Shown: positions 53,142 through 60,597 of the stretch, piece after piece
How the letters are laid out: each line of letters begins with the position of its first letter
How positions within the stretch are numbered: the stretch's first letter is position 1
Source of the DNA: Acididesulfobacillus acetoxydans
GTDB lineage: Bacteria; Bacillota; Desulfitobacteriia; Desulfitobacteriales; Desulfitobacteriaceae
Assembly (NCBI RefSeq): GCF_900016645.1
Contig: NZ_CDGJ01000058.1
DNA length: 64,000 nucleotides
Reading direction: 5' to 3' (one strand)
The notes under the pieces: generated by a model
What the model was told of the DNA's origin: nothing
Seen by the model: only the letters and a program-made list of their open reading frames with translations
Database searches by the model: none
Made by a program: the position numbers and the translations under genes

Positions 53142-53564
53142 ATGCGTTTGAAAATTGATGAAGACGGCATCCGCACTATGGTGGAGCAGTCGATCGGAAA
53201 ATCTCTTACGAGCTGTCTGCAGTGTTCAAAATGTGGCGGTGGTTGTGTTCATTCCGAGGAATTCGACCTGACCCCGCGCCAAGTGGTGGAATCTCTGCTC
53301 GATTGCCAGGACGGGAAGGTCTTGGACAGCCGCATGATTTGGCTCTGCGGCCGCAGCTGCTCGGCCTGTCAGGCAGTTTGTCCGGTCGGTTTGCCCCTGA
53401 ATGAAATTATGGCCGTTTTGCGCGAAGAGGCTGGGCGGCGGGGTATCGAGCCCAAGTATGAAAAGCCGTCTATGATCTATTATAAATTTGAACACTGTGC
53501 CAAACACCAAGAAGAAGGTGAAGCGAGTGAAAGTTCTACTGGAAGAGAAACACAGCCTGCTTGA
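53142..53564 (+). CDS. Small HdrC-like iron-sulfur protein between the two Hdr sets
   Basis: The 140-residue protein has two [4Fe-4S] motifs: CLQCSKCGGGC (about 27-37) and CGRSCSACQAVCP (about 69-81). A hydrophilic tail follows. By position (after A, before C2-B2) it corresponds to the extra gene of sHdr operons, but the sequence is HdrC-like. GAGGTG lies before ATG 53142. Its 3' end overlaps the next gene by 38 bases. Confidence 0.85.
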   Translation: MRLKIDEDGIRTMVEQSIGKSLTSCLQCSKCGGGCVHSEEFDLTPRQVVESLLDCQDGKVLDSRMIWLCGRSCSACQAVCPVGLPLNEIMAVLREEAGRRGIEPKYEKPSMIYYKFEHCAKHQEEGEASESSTGRETQPA

Positions 53565-54111
53565 GGAAGTCGAGGCCCGCAGCGGGCAAAAAGTTCAGGA
53601 ATGTTACCAATGCAGTAAATGTTCCGGCGGCTGTCCGTTTTCCGGGATTATGGACTATGCTCCGAATTCCATCCTGGAGATGATTGTCTATGGATTGAAA
53701 GATCAGCTGCTTTCCAGCAAAGCGATTCAGATGTGCATCCAGTGCGGTACCTGCGGGGCCCAGTGTCCGGCCGGCTTTGAGATGTACGAGGTGATGAACG
53801 TCCTGAGGGAACTGGCCAAAGAAGAAGGATATGTCTCCCGTGAAGTGAAGATTCCCAAAATGAACCAAATCTTTCTGGGGGAGGTCCGAAAGGGCGGGCG
53901 CATGCATGAAGTCAACCTTATGGTCAAGAACATGCTCAGTCAGGGGGAACTGGTGCGGGATGTCACGTCCTTGATCCCCATTGGTCCGCCCATGTTTGTC
54001 AAAGGCATCATGGGCATGGGGGATGTCTTTGCTCACAAGATTCAGGGTCAGGCCCAGGTAGAGCAGATTTTTGCCAAGATTGAAAAGATGCGGGGAGGGG
54101 TTGCTTCATGA
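53527..54111 (+). CDS. hdrC: HdrC-like iron-sulfur subunit (second set)
   Basis: The protein has about 194 residues from GTG 53527 (AAGGTG upstream); the frame could start earlier at 53488. The two [4Fe-4S] motifs are CYQCSKCSGGCP (about 27-38) and CIQCGTCGAQCP (about 70-81). The C-terminal region MHEVNLMVKNMLSQGELVRD is helical. It shares low but visible similarity with the first-set HdrC. It overlaps the HdrB gene by four bases (ATGA). Confidence 0.9.
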   Translation: MKVLLEEKHSLLEEVEARSGQKVQECYQCSKCSGGCPFSGIMDYAPNSILEMIVYGLKDQLLSSKAIQMCIQCGTCGAQCPAGFEMYEVMNVLRELAKEEGYVSREVKIPKMNQIFLGEVRKGGRMHEVNLMVKNMLSQGELVRDVTSLIPIGPPMFVKGIMGMGDVFAHKIQGQAQVEQIFAKIEKMRGGVAS

Positions 54112-54974
54112 AAAGCGGCTATTTTCCCGGGTGTTCTTTGCATTCGACGGCTAAGAACTATGAGTCTTCCACTCAGGCCGTTTGCAAGAACCTGGATGTG
54201 CAGTTGGAGGAAATTCCGGACTGGAACTGCTGCGGCTCGACCCCGGCTCACCAGACCGATCACTTGTTGGCCCTGGCTCTTCCAGCCCGCAATTTGGCTT
54301 TGGCCGAGCGGGCGGGGATGAAAGAGGTGCTGGCCCCCTGTGCCGCTTGTTTTAACCATTTGCGCACGGCGGAACTCGAATGTGCCGGAAATCGGGAAAC
54401 CCAGCGCCGGGTGGAAGGGGTCCTGGGGATGACGTACGGCAACAGCGTACATGTCATGAATATCTTGGAGTTCCTGGTGGAGAGGGTTGGGATTGATAAA
54501 ATTTCCGCCAAAGTCAAACGGCCTTTGAAGGGCTTGAGGATTGCGCCCTATTATGGCTGTATGTTGACCCGGCCCGCAAAAATTGCCCGTTTTGATCACC
54601 CCGTCAACCCGCTGAGTATGGATCATCTGCTTGAAGCTTTGGGGGCAGACGTGGTGGCCTGGGGAGCGAAGACGGAATGTTGCGGCGCTGCCCATGTTCT
54701 TACGCGCCCGGACGTTGTCATTGAACTGAGCGGACGGATTATCTACGAGGCCAAAGACAGCGGAGCCGACGCGGTCGCGACGGCCTGCCCTATGTGTATG
54801 TCCAACTTGGATCTGCGCCAGAATGCGATGACCAAGGCGACGGGAAAAGAAGCGAAAGTACCGGTTCTCTATCTTACGGAACTCCTGGGCCTGGCGCTGG
54901 GAATTTCCCGGGCTGAACTGGGTATGCGCAAGCATGTCGTGAGTACGGCTCCGGTTCTGGAGAAGATTAGCTAG
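54108..54974 (+). CDS. hdrB: HdrB-like CCG-domain subunit (second set)
   Basis: The 288-residue protein has canonical HdrB: YFPGCSLHSTAKNYE, WNCCGSTPAHQ and PCAACFNHLR in the first CCG domain, PYYGCMLTRP, ECCGAAH and CPMCMSNLDLRQ in the second. Both disulfide-active cluster sites are complete. It terminates the cluster; no lipoate-binding protein, TusA or DsrE gene follows, although those accompany sHdr operons elsewhere. Confidence 0.94.
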   Translation: MKSGYFPGCSLHSTAKNYESSTQAVCKNLDVQLEEIPDWNCCGSTPAHQTDHLLALALPARNLALAERAGMKEVLAPCAACFNHLRTAELECAGNRETQRRVEGVLGMTYGNSVHVMNILEFLVERVGIDKISAKVKRPLKGLRIAPYYGCMLTRPAKIARFDHPVNPLSMDHLLEALGADVVAWGAKTECCGAAHVLTRPDVVIELSGRIIYEAKDSGADAVATACPMCMSNLDLRQNAMTKATGKEAKVPVLYLTELLGLALGISRAELGMRKHVVSTAPVLEKIS

Positions 54975-55433
54975 GCGGATCTCCGTATTGCTTGGGCGGC
55001 ACTATCAGAGCCTGAAAATGGCCGTCGGAGCGCACAAGCTAAGCGAGCCGTCCGGGCAAAGGGCTATTTTCAGAGCAGACCCCTATGGCACCCTAGCCTA
55101 GGCGGCACCATAAGATGATGAAAACTGTATTTGTCAGAGTAAGAACGGGTGACGGAGTGGAAGAATCCCCCGCGGAGCATAATGAACCTCCGCAGAGCAT
55201 GACGAACCCCCGCAGAATGCGAAATGCGTTCGCGGGGGTTCCTTTTTTTCTTATGACGAAGAGGAGGTACTTGCGCACCCCCGACGGTGTCCGAGGGATT
55301 TGCGACGGAATTTGCGAACCAAGTTCAGGTCAGGTCACGTCACGTGTGCGCGCGGAAGGTCGAAAAGCTCACCTGAGGAGTATGTATATATTCTTTAAAA
55401 AGGAAAAACATATGGGTTGGTGACAAAATTCTG
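54975..55433. other. Gap after the Hdr cluster
   Basis: Near-repeats of CCCCGCGGAGCATAATGAAC occur at 55165-55215 and end in a terminator (next). No gene is supported. Confidence 0.5.
55204..55249 (+). terminator. Terminator in the gap after the Hdr cluster
   Basis: GAACCCCCGC (55204-55213) pairs with GCGGGGGTTC (55232-55241), with an internal GCG/CGT helix, followed by CTTTTTTT. Confidence 0.88.
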
Positions 55434-55495
55434 TTGACAAAACGCTTCCTTTCGCATATATTGATGAACGTAGGGTACCCTAACGGGGTATAGGT
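55434..55495 (+). promoter_or_regulatory. Sigma-A promoter with CsoR/CstR-type operator
   Basis: TTGACA (55434-55439), a 17-base spacer and TATATT (55457-55462). TACCC-TAAC-GGGGTA at 55476-55490, extended by GGG and TAGG, lies on the start site. This is the G-tract palindrome recognised by CsoR-family repressors (TACCCN4GGGGTA). Confidence 0.75.
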
Positions 55496-55586
55496 AATTG
55501 GAGAAGATTCTGACAGGCAAAACAAAAAGTCGGGCCAAAGTTTTGCAGCGACGGCTCAGGCGGCCGCGCGGCAGAAGAGAGTTAAG

Positions 55587-56897
55587 ATGAGCAAGAAGGA
55601 GTGCGAAAATAGGATGAGTATTGAGCATGTGAACAGCGAGGAATTCCTGCATGAACTGCAAACGACGCAGGGTTTGGTCGTAGTCGATTTTTATTCCGAA
55701 GACTGTGCTCCCTGCGCCCAACTCGCCCCCATCTATGAGCGAATGGCGGAAAAATATCCCCAGGCTAAATTTCTGAAGATCCTGCGCCAAGCCAATCGTC
55801 CCTTAGCCGAGAGTTATGGAGTCAAGGGAAGTCCTACGGTTTTGTTTTTTCAGAGTGGGCATGAGGTCGGTCAGCACTTAAACGGGTATATCAGCAAACC
55901 GGAGATTCGTCTGGCCATTGAGGGGCTTCTGGGAATTTCGGCTGCCGAGACGGAAAAAGAGAAGATCTCTGCCGATGTGCTGATTCTGGGCGGGGGACCC
56001 GCCGGGCTCACGTCTGCGATCTATACGGCGCGTTCGCGGCTGAATACTATTCTAATCGATGAAGGGCTCCCGGGCGGTCAGGCGGCGACGACTTATCATA
56101 TCGCCAATTACCCCGGAACGCAGGGAACCGTGCATGGGCACGACCTTTTAGAGAATATGATTAATCAGGCCAGAAGTTTTGGGGCTCAGATTCACGATCT
56201 GAAAGAAGTTTTCAGCCTGGATTTGAGCGGCGATGTGAAGAAGATCGTAACGGAGGATGCCGAGTACAGTGCTCCCGTCGTCATACTCGCCACCGGAGCG
56301 GAGTCACGCCGGCTGCCCGTCCCGCAGGAGGCGGAATTCAGGGGCAACGGAATACACTATTGTGCGACTTGCGACGGTTCCAACTACGAAGGCGCCGACC
56401 ACGTTATTGTCGTGGGCGGGGGGAATTCCGCCGTCGAGGAGGCCGTTTATTTAACGCGTTACGTCAAGCGTATTACGATCGTGCACCAGTTTGATCATTT
56501 TCAGGCCTCGAAGACGGCCCAGGAAGAAGCAGCGGCCAACGACAAGATCAGCGTGATCTGGGATTCGGAACCGAGAGGAATTCTAGGGGAGAAGAGGTTT
56601 GAGGGGTTGGAGATTGAAAATGTCAAAACCCATCAAATGAGCCGGGTAGAAGCGAACGGAGCGTTCGTTTATATCGGCATGCAGCCGAGGAATGCGCTCT
56701 TGGCAGACGAGGTGAAACTGAACGAGTGGGGGTATGTGGAAGCGGATGACGAAATGCGCACCAATGTACCCGGAGTTTTTGTTGCCGGCGACATTCGCAG
56801 CAAGACAGTTCGCCAGGTGGCCACGGCCGTCGGGGACGGGGCCGTCGCCGCGGTTAATGCGGAACGTTATCTCATGAACCGGGCCCGCCGGTCCTGA
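55587..56897 (+). CDS. trxB: Thioredoxin-thioredoxin reductase fusion protein
   Basis: The 436-residue protein joins a thioredoxin domain (about 1-118; active site DCAPC, cis-Pro in GSPTVLF) to a thioredoxin reductase (about 128-430; GGGPAGLTSAIYTAR, redox CATCDG, NADPH motif GGGNSAVEEA, FAGD-like FVAGDIR). It could reduce its own thioredoxin with NADPH. The thioredoxin motif lacks the usual WCGPC Trp-Gly, so its redox potential may differ. ATG 55587 or 55614 are both possible starts. Control is likely by the CsoR-type operator upstream. Confidence 0.93.
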   Translation: MSKKECENRMSIEHVNSEEFLHELQTTQGLVVVDFYSEDCAPCAQLAPIYERMAEKYPQAKFLKILRQANRPLAESYGVKGSPTVLFFQSGHEVGQHLNGYISKPEIRLAIEGLLGISAAETEKEKISADVLILGGGPAGLTSAIYTARSRLNTILIDEGLPGGQAATTYHIANYPGTQGTVHGHDLLENMINQARSFGAQIHDLKEVFSLDLSGDVKKIVTEDAEYSAPVVILATGAESRRLPVPQEAEFRGNGIHYCATCDGSNYEGADHVIVVGGGNSAVEEAVYLTRYVKRITIVHQFDHFQASKTAQEEAAANDKISVIWDSEPRGILGEKRFEGLEIENVKTHQMSRVEANGAFVYIGMQPRNALLADEVKLNEWGYVEADDEMRTNVPGVFVAGDIRSKTVRQVATAVGDGAVAAVNAERYLMNRARRS

Positions 56898-57140
56898 TTT
56901 TCCGCTTTTGTGCTTGGCGGTCACTTGCTGAAGCGGTGCCGGGGAACCGCAGGAAAGGCGGAATGAGTTCTTTGCGGATTTTCGGCCGGATGAGTATTTT
57001 GGGCAAAAGCCGGGAAAACTCTTCTTGAACCGTTTCCCTGAAGTGTTTTCGCGCTTAGGCCAAGGATTAGACTTCGCCGAGGATTTAGTCTCGCCGCGTC
57101 GGGGGCAGCGCCCGAGAATTTTTTGAAGGAGGTTTTCTTG

Positions 57141-57287
57141 ATGCCAACCGTAACACTGAGTCAACAGGAAGTCGAAGTGGTCAAACGTGCCTTGCAGCAT
57201 TGTTTGGATACCTGCCAGAAGGGCGGGGCGGAAGCCGGCTGCCCGGATTGCCAAAGTTTGCTTGAGGTTCTGAAAAAGCTGTCGTAG
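57141..57287 (+). CDS. Small four-cysteine protein, 48 residues
   Basis: ATG 57141, preceded by GAAGGAGG 9 bases upstream, encodes MPTVTLSQQEVEVVKRALQH, then CLDTCQKGG, GCPDCQSL and LEVLKKLS. The CxxxC and CxxC pairs could bind zinc or form redox disulfides. It is too short for most gene finders but has clean codon use and an excellent ribosome site. It lies between the Trx-TrxB fusion and the methyltransferase gene. I do not know a named family. Confidence 0.75.
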   Translation: MPTVTLSQQEVEVVKRALQHCLDTCQKGGAEAGCPDCQSLLEVLKKLS

Positions 57288-57320
57288 GTTTCCTCAATAG
57301 GCCGGATAGTTGGGAAGTAA

Positions 57321-57380
57321 TTGACTCAAGCTGCAGGCGGGTTTAAAATAGGGTTGCGGCAGGATACCCAATAGGGGTGT
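57321..57380 (+). promoter_or_regulatory. Second sigma-A promoter with CsoR/CstR-type operator
   Basis: TTGACT (57321-57326), a 17-base spacer and TAAAAT (57344-57349). ATACCC-AATA-GGGGTGT at 57364-57380 has the same half-sites and four-base gap as the operator at 55476, at nearly the same distance from the -10. Confidence 0.7.
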
Positions 57381-57442
57381 AGGGCATCCTGAGATCTTTC
57401 GGCTCGGCGGTTTTTGACTGGGAACCGCTGCGGGAGGAAATG

Positions 57443-58063
57443 ATGAGCGTTTTTGAAATTGTGAAAAGGTACACTGCGGAGGAAGAAGGCAGCAATCTGA
57501 GCTGCGGCGGCAATATTGTCTTCTTGTCTCTGCAGCCCGGGGAGAATGTTTTAGACCTGGGCTGTGGCAGGGGAAGGGAGACGCTCGAAGCGGCTAAGTT
57601 GGTTCAGCCGGGCGGCATGGCTTGGGGGCTGGATCTTACGCCCCGGATGATTGAAGCCGCCAAACAGAACGCTGTGGCGGCAGGGCTTAAGAACGTGGGC
57701 TTCTTCCTGGGTTCCATGCAAAATATTCCGTTGCCGGATGCTTTTCTGGATGCCGTAATCAGCAACTGTGCGATCAATCATGTTGAGGACAAGGCGGCTG
57801 TTTACCGAGAAATTTATCGTGTTCTGAAGCGCGGCGGCCGGTTTGTCGTATCGGACATCATGACGGACGATCCGCTGCCGCAAGCAATTAAAGAGGACCC
57901 TGAAGCGGTGGCGGCCTGTTTCGGAGGAGCCGTCACTGTCGAAGAATATGAAAGCGCTCTTAAAAGTGCGGGGTTTGAAAGAGTCCGGGTGTTTAAAGAG
58001 AGGCGTTATGTGAAAAATGGGTATGACATGATTAGCAGAACGTTCTCCAGCCATAAATTCTGA
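57443..58063 (+). CDS. ArsM-like class I SAM methyltransferase
   Basis: The 206-residue Rossmann methyltransferase has motif I VLDLGCGRGRETLEAA (about 37-52), the acidic GLDLTPRMI and VISNCAINHVEDKAAVYREI (about 108-127). AACFGGAVTVEEYESALKSA follows near 175. The SNCxINxxxDK and CxGGA elements resemble arsenite methyltransferase ArsM, with cysteines at both places. The substrate could be arsenic, a thiol or a peptide. It starts 60 bases after a CsoR-type operator; ATG 57443 leaves a better distance to GGAGG than 57440. Confidence 0.82.
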   Translation: MSVFEIVKRYTAEEEGSNLSCGGNIVFLSLQPGENVLDLGCGRGRETLEAAKLVQPGGMAWGLDLTPRMIEAAKQNAVAAGLKNVGFFLGSMQNIPLPDAFLDAVISNCAINHVEDKAAVYREIYRVLKRGGRFVVSDIMTDDPLPQAIKEDPEAVAACFGGAVTVEEYESALKSAGFERVRVFKERRYVKNGYDMISRTFSSHKF

Positions 58064-58099
58064 CCCGGCCGCGATTCTTTTGAAGGGAGGTGAAATCCA

Positions 58100-58207
58100 T
58101 TGCGTCCATTGACTCAACCGGCTTCCACATGCTGCACGAGCCTCGCTTTAAACGTCGCTCAATGCTGCTCGAAGTCCTCTCAAATCGTCGCGGGTTGCCA
58201 CGACTGA
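58100..58207 (+). CDS. Candidate Cys-rich precursor peptide, 35 residues
   Basis: TTG 58100 is preceded by AAGGGAGGTGA (58083-58093), nearly a perfect anti-Shine-Dalgarno match, 9 bases away. The peptide (MRPLTQPASTCCTSLALNVA, then QCCSKSSQIVAGCHD) has five cysteines including two CC pairs, six serines and three threonines, and almost no charge. It sits between a methyltransferase and a SPASM radical-SAM gene, the position of a RiPP precursor. The alternative frame from GTG 58090 overlaps the ribosome site and is unlikely. Small size and a TTG start keep confidence moderate. Confidence 0.5.
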   Translation: MRPLTQPASTCCTSLALNVAQCCSKSSQIVAGCHD

Positions 58208-58411
58208 TCCTTTGGCGGCAGAGATTCTGCCGCCCTTGCCGAAAACCCGTTGACCCCGAAACTCGGTTTACGCTCAGAAACCGACGGCTGGCGAAGGAAC
58301 GGAACGAGGGCGCTCAAGTTCAAGAGAGGCGCGGGGGGATACTCGGGCCGCTGCTTAGGGAACCCGGGGGTCGTTACCATAGATTTACATCCTAGAGAAG
58401 AGGGTGGGAAT

Positions 58412-59770
58412 ATGTACTATAGTCGCTACAACCTTTTGCTGACGATGAAGGAAAACCCAGAGTTTCCGTATGCTATTATGAACTCTTTGGCAGGATCGTT
58501 TGATTTGGTTAGGCAGCAGGAATACGAAAAGCTGCAGGAAATCAAGAAGGACGGGAGCAGTTCGGACCCGCAGTTTGCCGACTATCTCCTGAGCCGTGGG
58601 TACCTGTACCGGACTAGGGAGGAGGAAGAGGCCGAACTGCAGAGGAGATGGCCTGAATTCCAAAAAGCCCTGCACGAGACCGAACCGCAAGTCCTTCTCG
58701 TTCCGACTTATGCGTGTAATCTCGCCTGCACTTATTGTTACCAGAACGGCATCAAACAAAAGACTCAGCTCATGACCCGAGAGGTGGCAGACGCTTTCTT
58801 TGACCGTTTGGCTGAGCAATTTCCCGCGACGAAGCCGTTCATTACCCTATTTGGCGGCGAGGCGCTTAATGCTGCGCCGAGGCAGATGGAAATCGTGGAC
58901 TATATTGTAAAACGGGCGGCGGCCGGCGGGTATGCGATCGCGGCGGTGACCAACGGCTATGATCTGGCGGAGTACTTGGATATCCTGCAACAAGCCCGCA
59001 TCAAAGAGATCCAGGTCACTTTGGACGGTCCGCAGCCTGTTCACGACCGGCGCCGGCATACCGCCAACGGCAAAGGGACGTATGACAAAATCATGGTCGG
59101 GTTGACGGAGGCTATTGGGCGCGGGGTGCCAATCAACCTGCGCGCCGTGGTTGACAAGAGCAATTTTGCCGATCTTGTTCAATTGGCGGAAGATCTCGAG
59201 GCCAGGGGTTGGTTGGATCTGCCGGCGAGTCGTTTTAAGACCCAAATCGGCCGTAATTATGAACTCTTCGAGTGTTACGCCTCTCCCCAGCACTTGTTGG
59301 ATCAAGCGGAGCACTGGGCGCTCTTTCTGGAACTGGCGGAAAAATATCCTATTTTGAAGAAATTCCATCGACCCGAATTCAAAGGAATCAACCATCTCGT
59401 TCAGAGCGGAGAGCTCTATCTGCCGAGTTATGATACTTGCCCGGCTGCCAAAACGGAGTGGGTGTTTGACCTGTATGGCGATATCTACGGTTGCACGGCG
59501 ACTACCGGACAAGACGAGTATAAGTTGGGGACTTTCTATCCGGTCTATGCCCTGCAAGAGAAGGAAGTCAAAGAGTGGCAGGAGCGCAGCATCTTGAGCA
59601 TTCCGGAGTGCCGGGAATGTGAGGTCGGGTTGATTTGCGGCGGAGGCTGCGGCGCGATTGCCAAAGATCGCCGGGGAAAAGTCTTGGCTCCGGATTGTCA
59701 TCCGATCAAAGAGATTCTTAATTTGGGACTACAATATTACGGGGATGAACTCCTGACAATGGGACACTGA
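58412..59770 (+). CDS. Radical SAM / SPASM-domain protein
   Basis: The 452-residue protein has an N-terminal leader of about 90 residues (YYSRYNLLLTMKENPEF...) as seen in peptide-modifying maturases. The radical-SAM site CNLACTYCYQ (about 106-115) and TLFGGEALNA follow, then a C-terminal SPASM region with cysteines at CPAAK, GCTAT, CRECEVGLICGGGCG and DCHP. SPASM enzymes bind extra [4Fe-4S] clusters and act on peptides, proteins or small cofactors. ATG 58412 has GAGGGTGGG upstream. Neighbouring peptide, methyltransferase and ferredoxin genes fit a maturation system. Confidence 0.9.
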   Translation: MYYSRYNLLLTMKENPEFPYAIMNSLAGSFDLVRQQEYEKLQEIKKDGSSSDPQFADYLLSRGYLYRTREEEEAELQRRWPEFQKALHETEPQVLLVPTYACNLACTYCYQNGIKQKTQLMTREVADAFFDRLAEQFPATKPFITLFGGEALNAAPRQMEIVDYIVKRAAAGGYAIAAVTNGYDLAEYLDILQQARIKEIQVTLDGPQPVHDRRRHTANGKGTYDKIMVGLTEAIGRGVPINLRAVVDKSNFADLVQLAEDLEARGWLDLPASRFKTQIGRNYELFECYASPQHLLDQAEHWALFLELAEKYPILKKFHRPEFKGINHLVQSGELYLPSYDTCPAAKTEWVFDLYGDIYGCTATTGQDEYKLGTFYPVYALQEKEVKEWQERSILSIPECRECEVGLICGGGCGAIAKDRRGKVLAPDCHPIKEILNLGLQYYGDELLTMGH

Positions 59771-60171
59771 GGGGTTGAAAGCCGGTATTCGCGCGGGGAA
59801 AGCAAACGAAGGCAGAGGGGAAAAGGGGCCGGAGCAGAGGAATCGGATTAGAGGGTTAGAGAAAAGGAACAGAGAAATCGGGTTAGAGAATAGAAATTTG
59901 AGCAATGGGTTTAGACAAAAGGAATCGAGGACTGAGTTTAGACAAAAGAAATCGAGGAATGGGTTTAGTTAGAGAGAGCAAATAGAGGAATTGTATCAGA
60001 GAAGGCGAATAGAGAGATTGAGGCAGAGGGAGTGGATCAGGGCGCCCGGAAGGGCAAGAAAGAAGAAGTTGCGTCCGAGGCGAGAAGCGGGAAACAGCCG
60101 GAAGGGAAATTAGCCGAACGGGCCGGGAGAACGGAAGCGGGGGAGCGGCCTCCGTTTAAGGAGTGGTTTGT
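59771..60171. other. Purine-rich degenerate repeats
   Basis: From 59815 to 59970 words such as GGTTTAGACAAAAG and GAATCGAGGA recur at about 26-base spacing; translated frames are low-complexity Arg/Glu/Asn and not credible genes. The ferredoxin ribosome site follows. Confidence 0.65.
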
Positions 60172-60384
60172 ATGTCCGCCTTTATTTTGGAAAAGCTTTG
60201 CCGGGGCTGTCAGCGCTGTGTACACGCCTGTCCCAACCAGGCGATTCAAATGGTCGCTCACATGGCGGTCGTCGACCCGGAAAAATGCGTGGAATGCGAG
60301 GAATGCATGGAAGTGTGCATGCAAGGTGCGATAACTTTCAGGGACGATCGAGAAGAGAAGAAGGAGGCGCTGGGACATGGCTGA
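60172..60384 (+). CDS. Two-[4Fe-4S] ferredoxin
   Basis: The 70-residue protein has two cluster motifs, CRGCQRCVHACP (about 10-21) and CVECEECMEVCM (about 39-50; the usual final Pro is Met). ATG 60172 follows AAGGAG by about 10 bases and is preferred to 60163. It is a likely electron donor for the radical-SAM enzyme upstream. Its end overlaps the next small gene by 8 bases. Confidence 0.88.
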   Translation: MSAFILEKLCRGCQRCVHACPNQAIQMVAHMAVVDPEKCVECEECMEVCMQGAITFRDDREEKKEALGHG

Positions 60385-60556
60385 GGATGAGAGAAGTCAA
60401 CTGGAGGCAAAGCTGCGAGAAGTAGAGAACCAGTTGCAGGACTTGAAGGCCCGCTGGCCTGCCCATTCGCTTAAACCTGCCATGCTTTCGCAGCTGGAAG
60501 ACCTGGAAGAGGAAAGGGACCGATTGAAGGACCTGCTCGCCGAACGACGGGGGTAG
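60377..60556 (+). CDS. Small coiled-coil protein, 59 residues
   Basis: ATG 60377, with AAGGAGG 9 bases upstream, encodes MAEDERSQLEAKLREVENQL, then LKARWPAHSLKPAMLSQLED and a charged helical end. It looks like two helices around a conserved-looking RWPAHS turn. Overlap with the ferredoxin gene argues for co-expression. Function unknown; I have no family name. Confidence 0.75.
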   Translation: MAEDERSQLEAKLREVENQLQDLKARWPAHSLKPAMLSQLEDLEEERDRLKDLLAERRG

Positions 60557-60597
60557 TCAGACCCGCCCGGCGGAGTCTGGGTTCAAGGGGGTACCTT

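Noticed and set aside
58090..58395. 101-codon frame starting GTG 58090
   Set aside because: Its start overlaps the ribosome site itself, and its Arg-rich sequence looks non-coding. The TTG 58100 frame has proper spacing.
59775..59972. 65-codon Arg/Asn/Glu-rich frame after the radical-SAM gene
   Set aside because: It is a translation of the purine-rich degenerate repeats.
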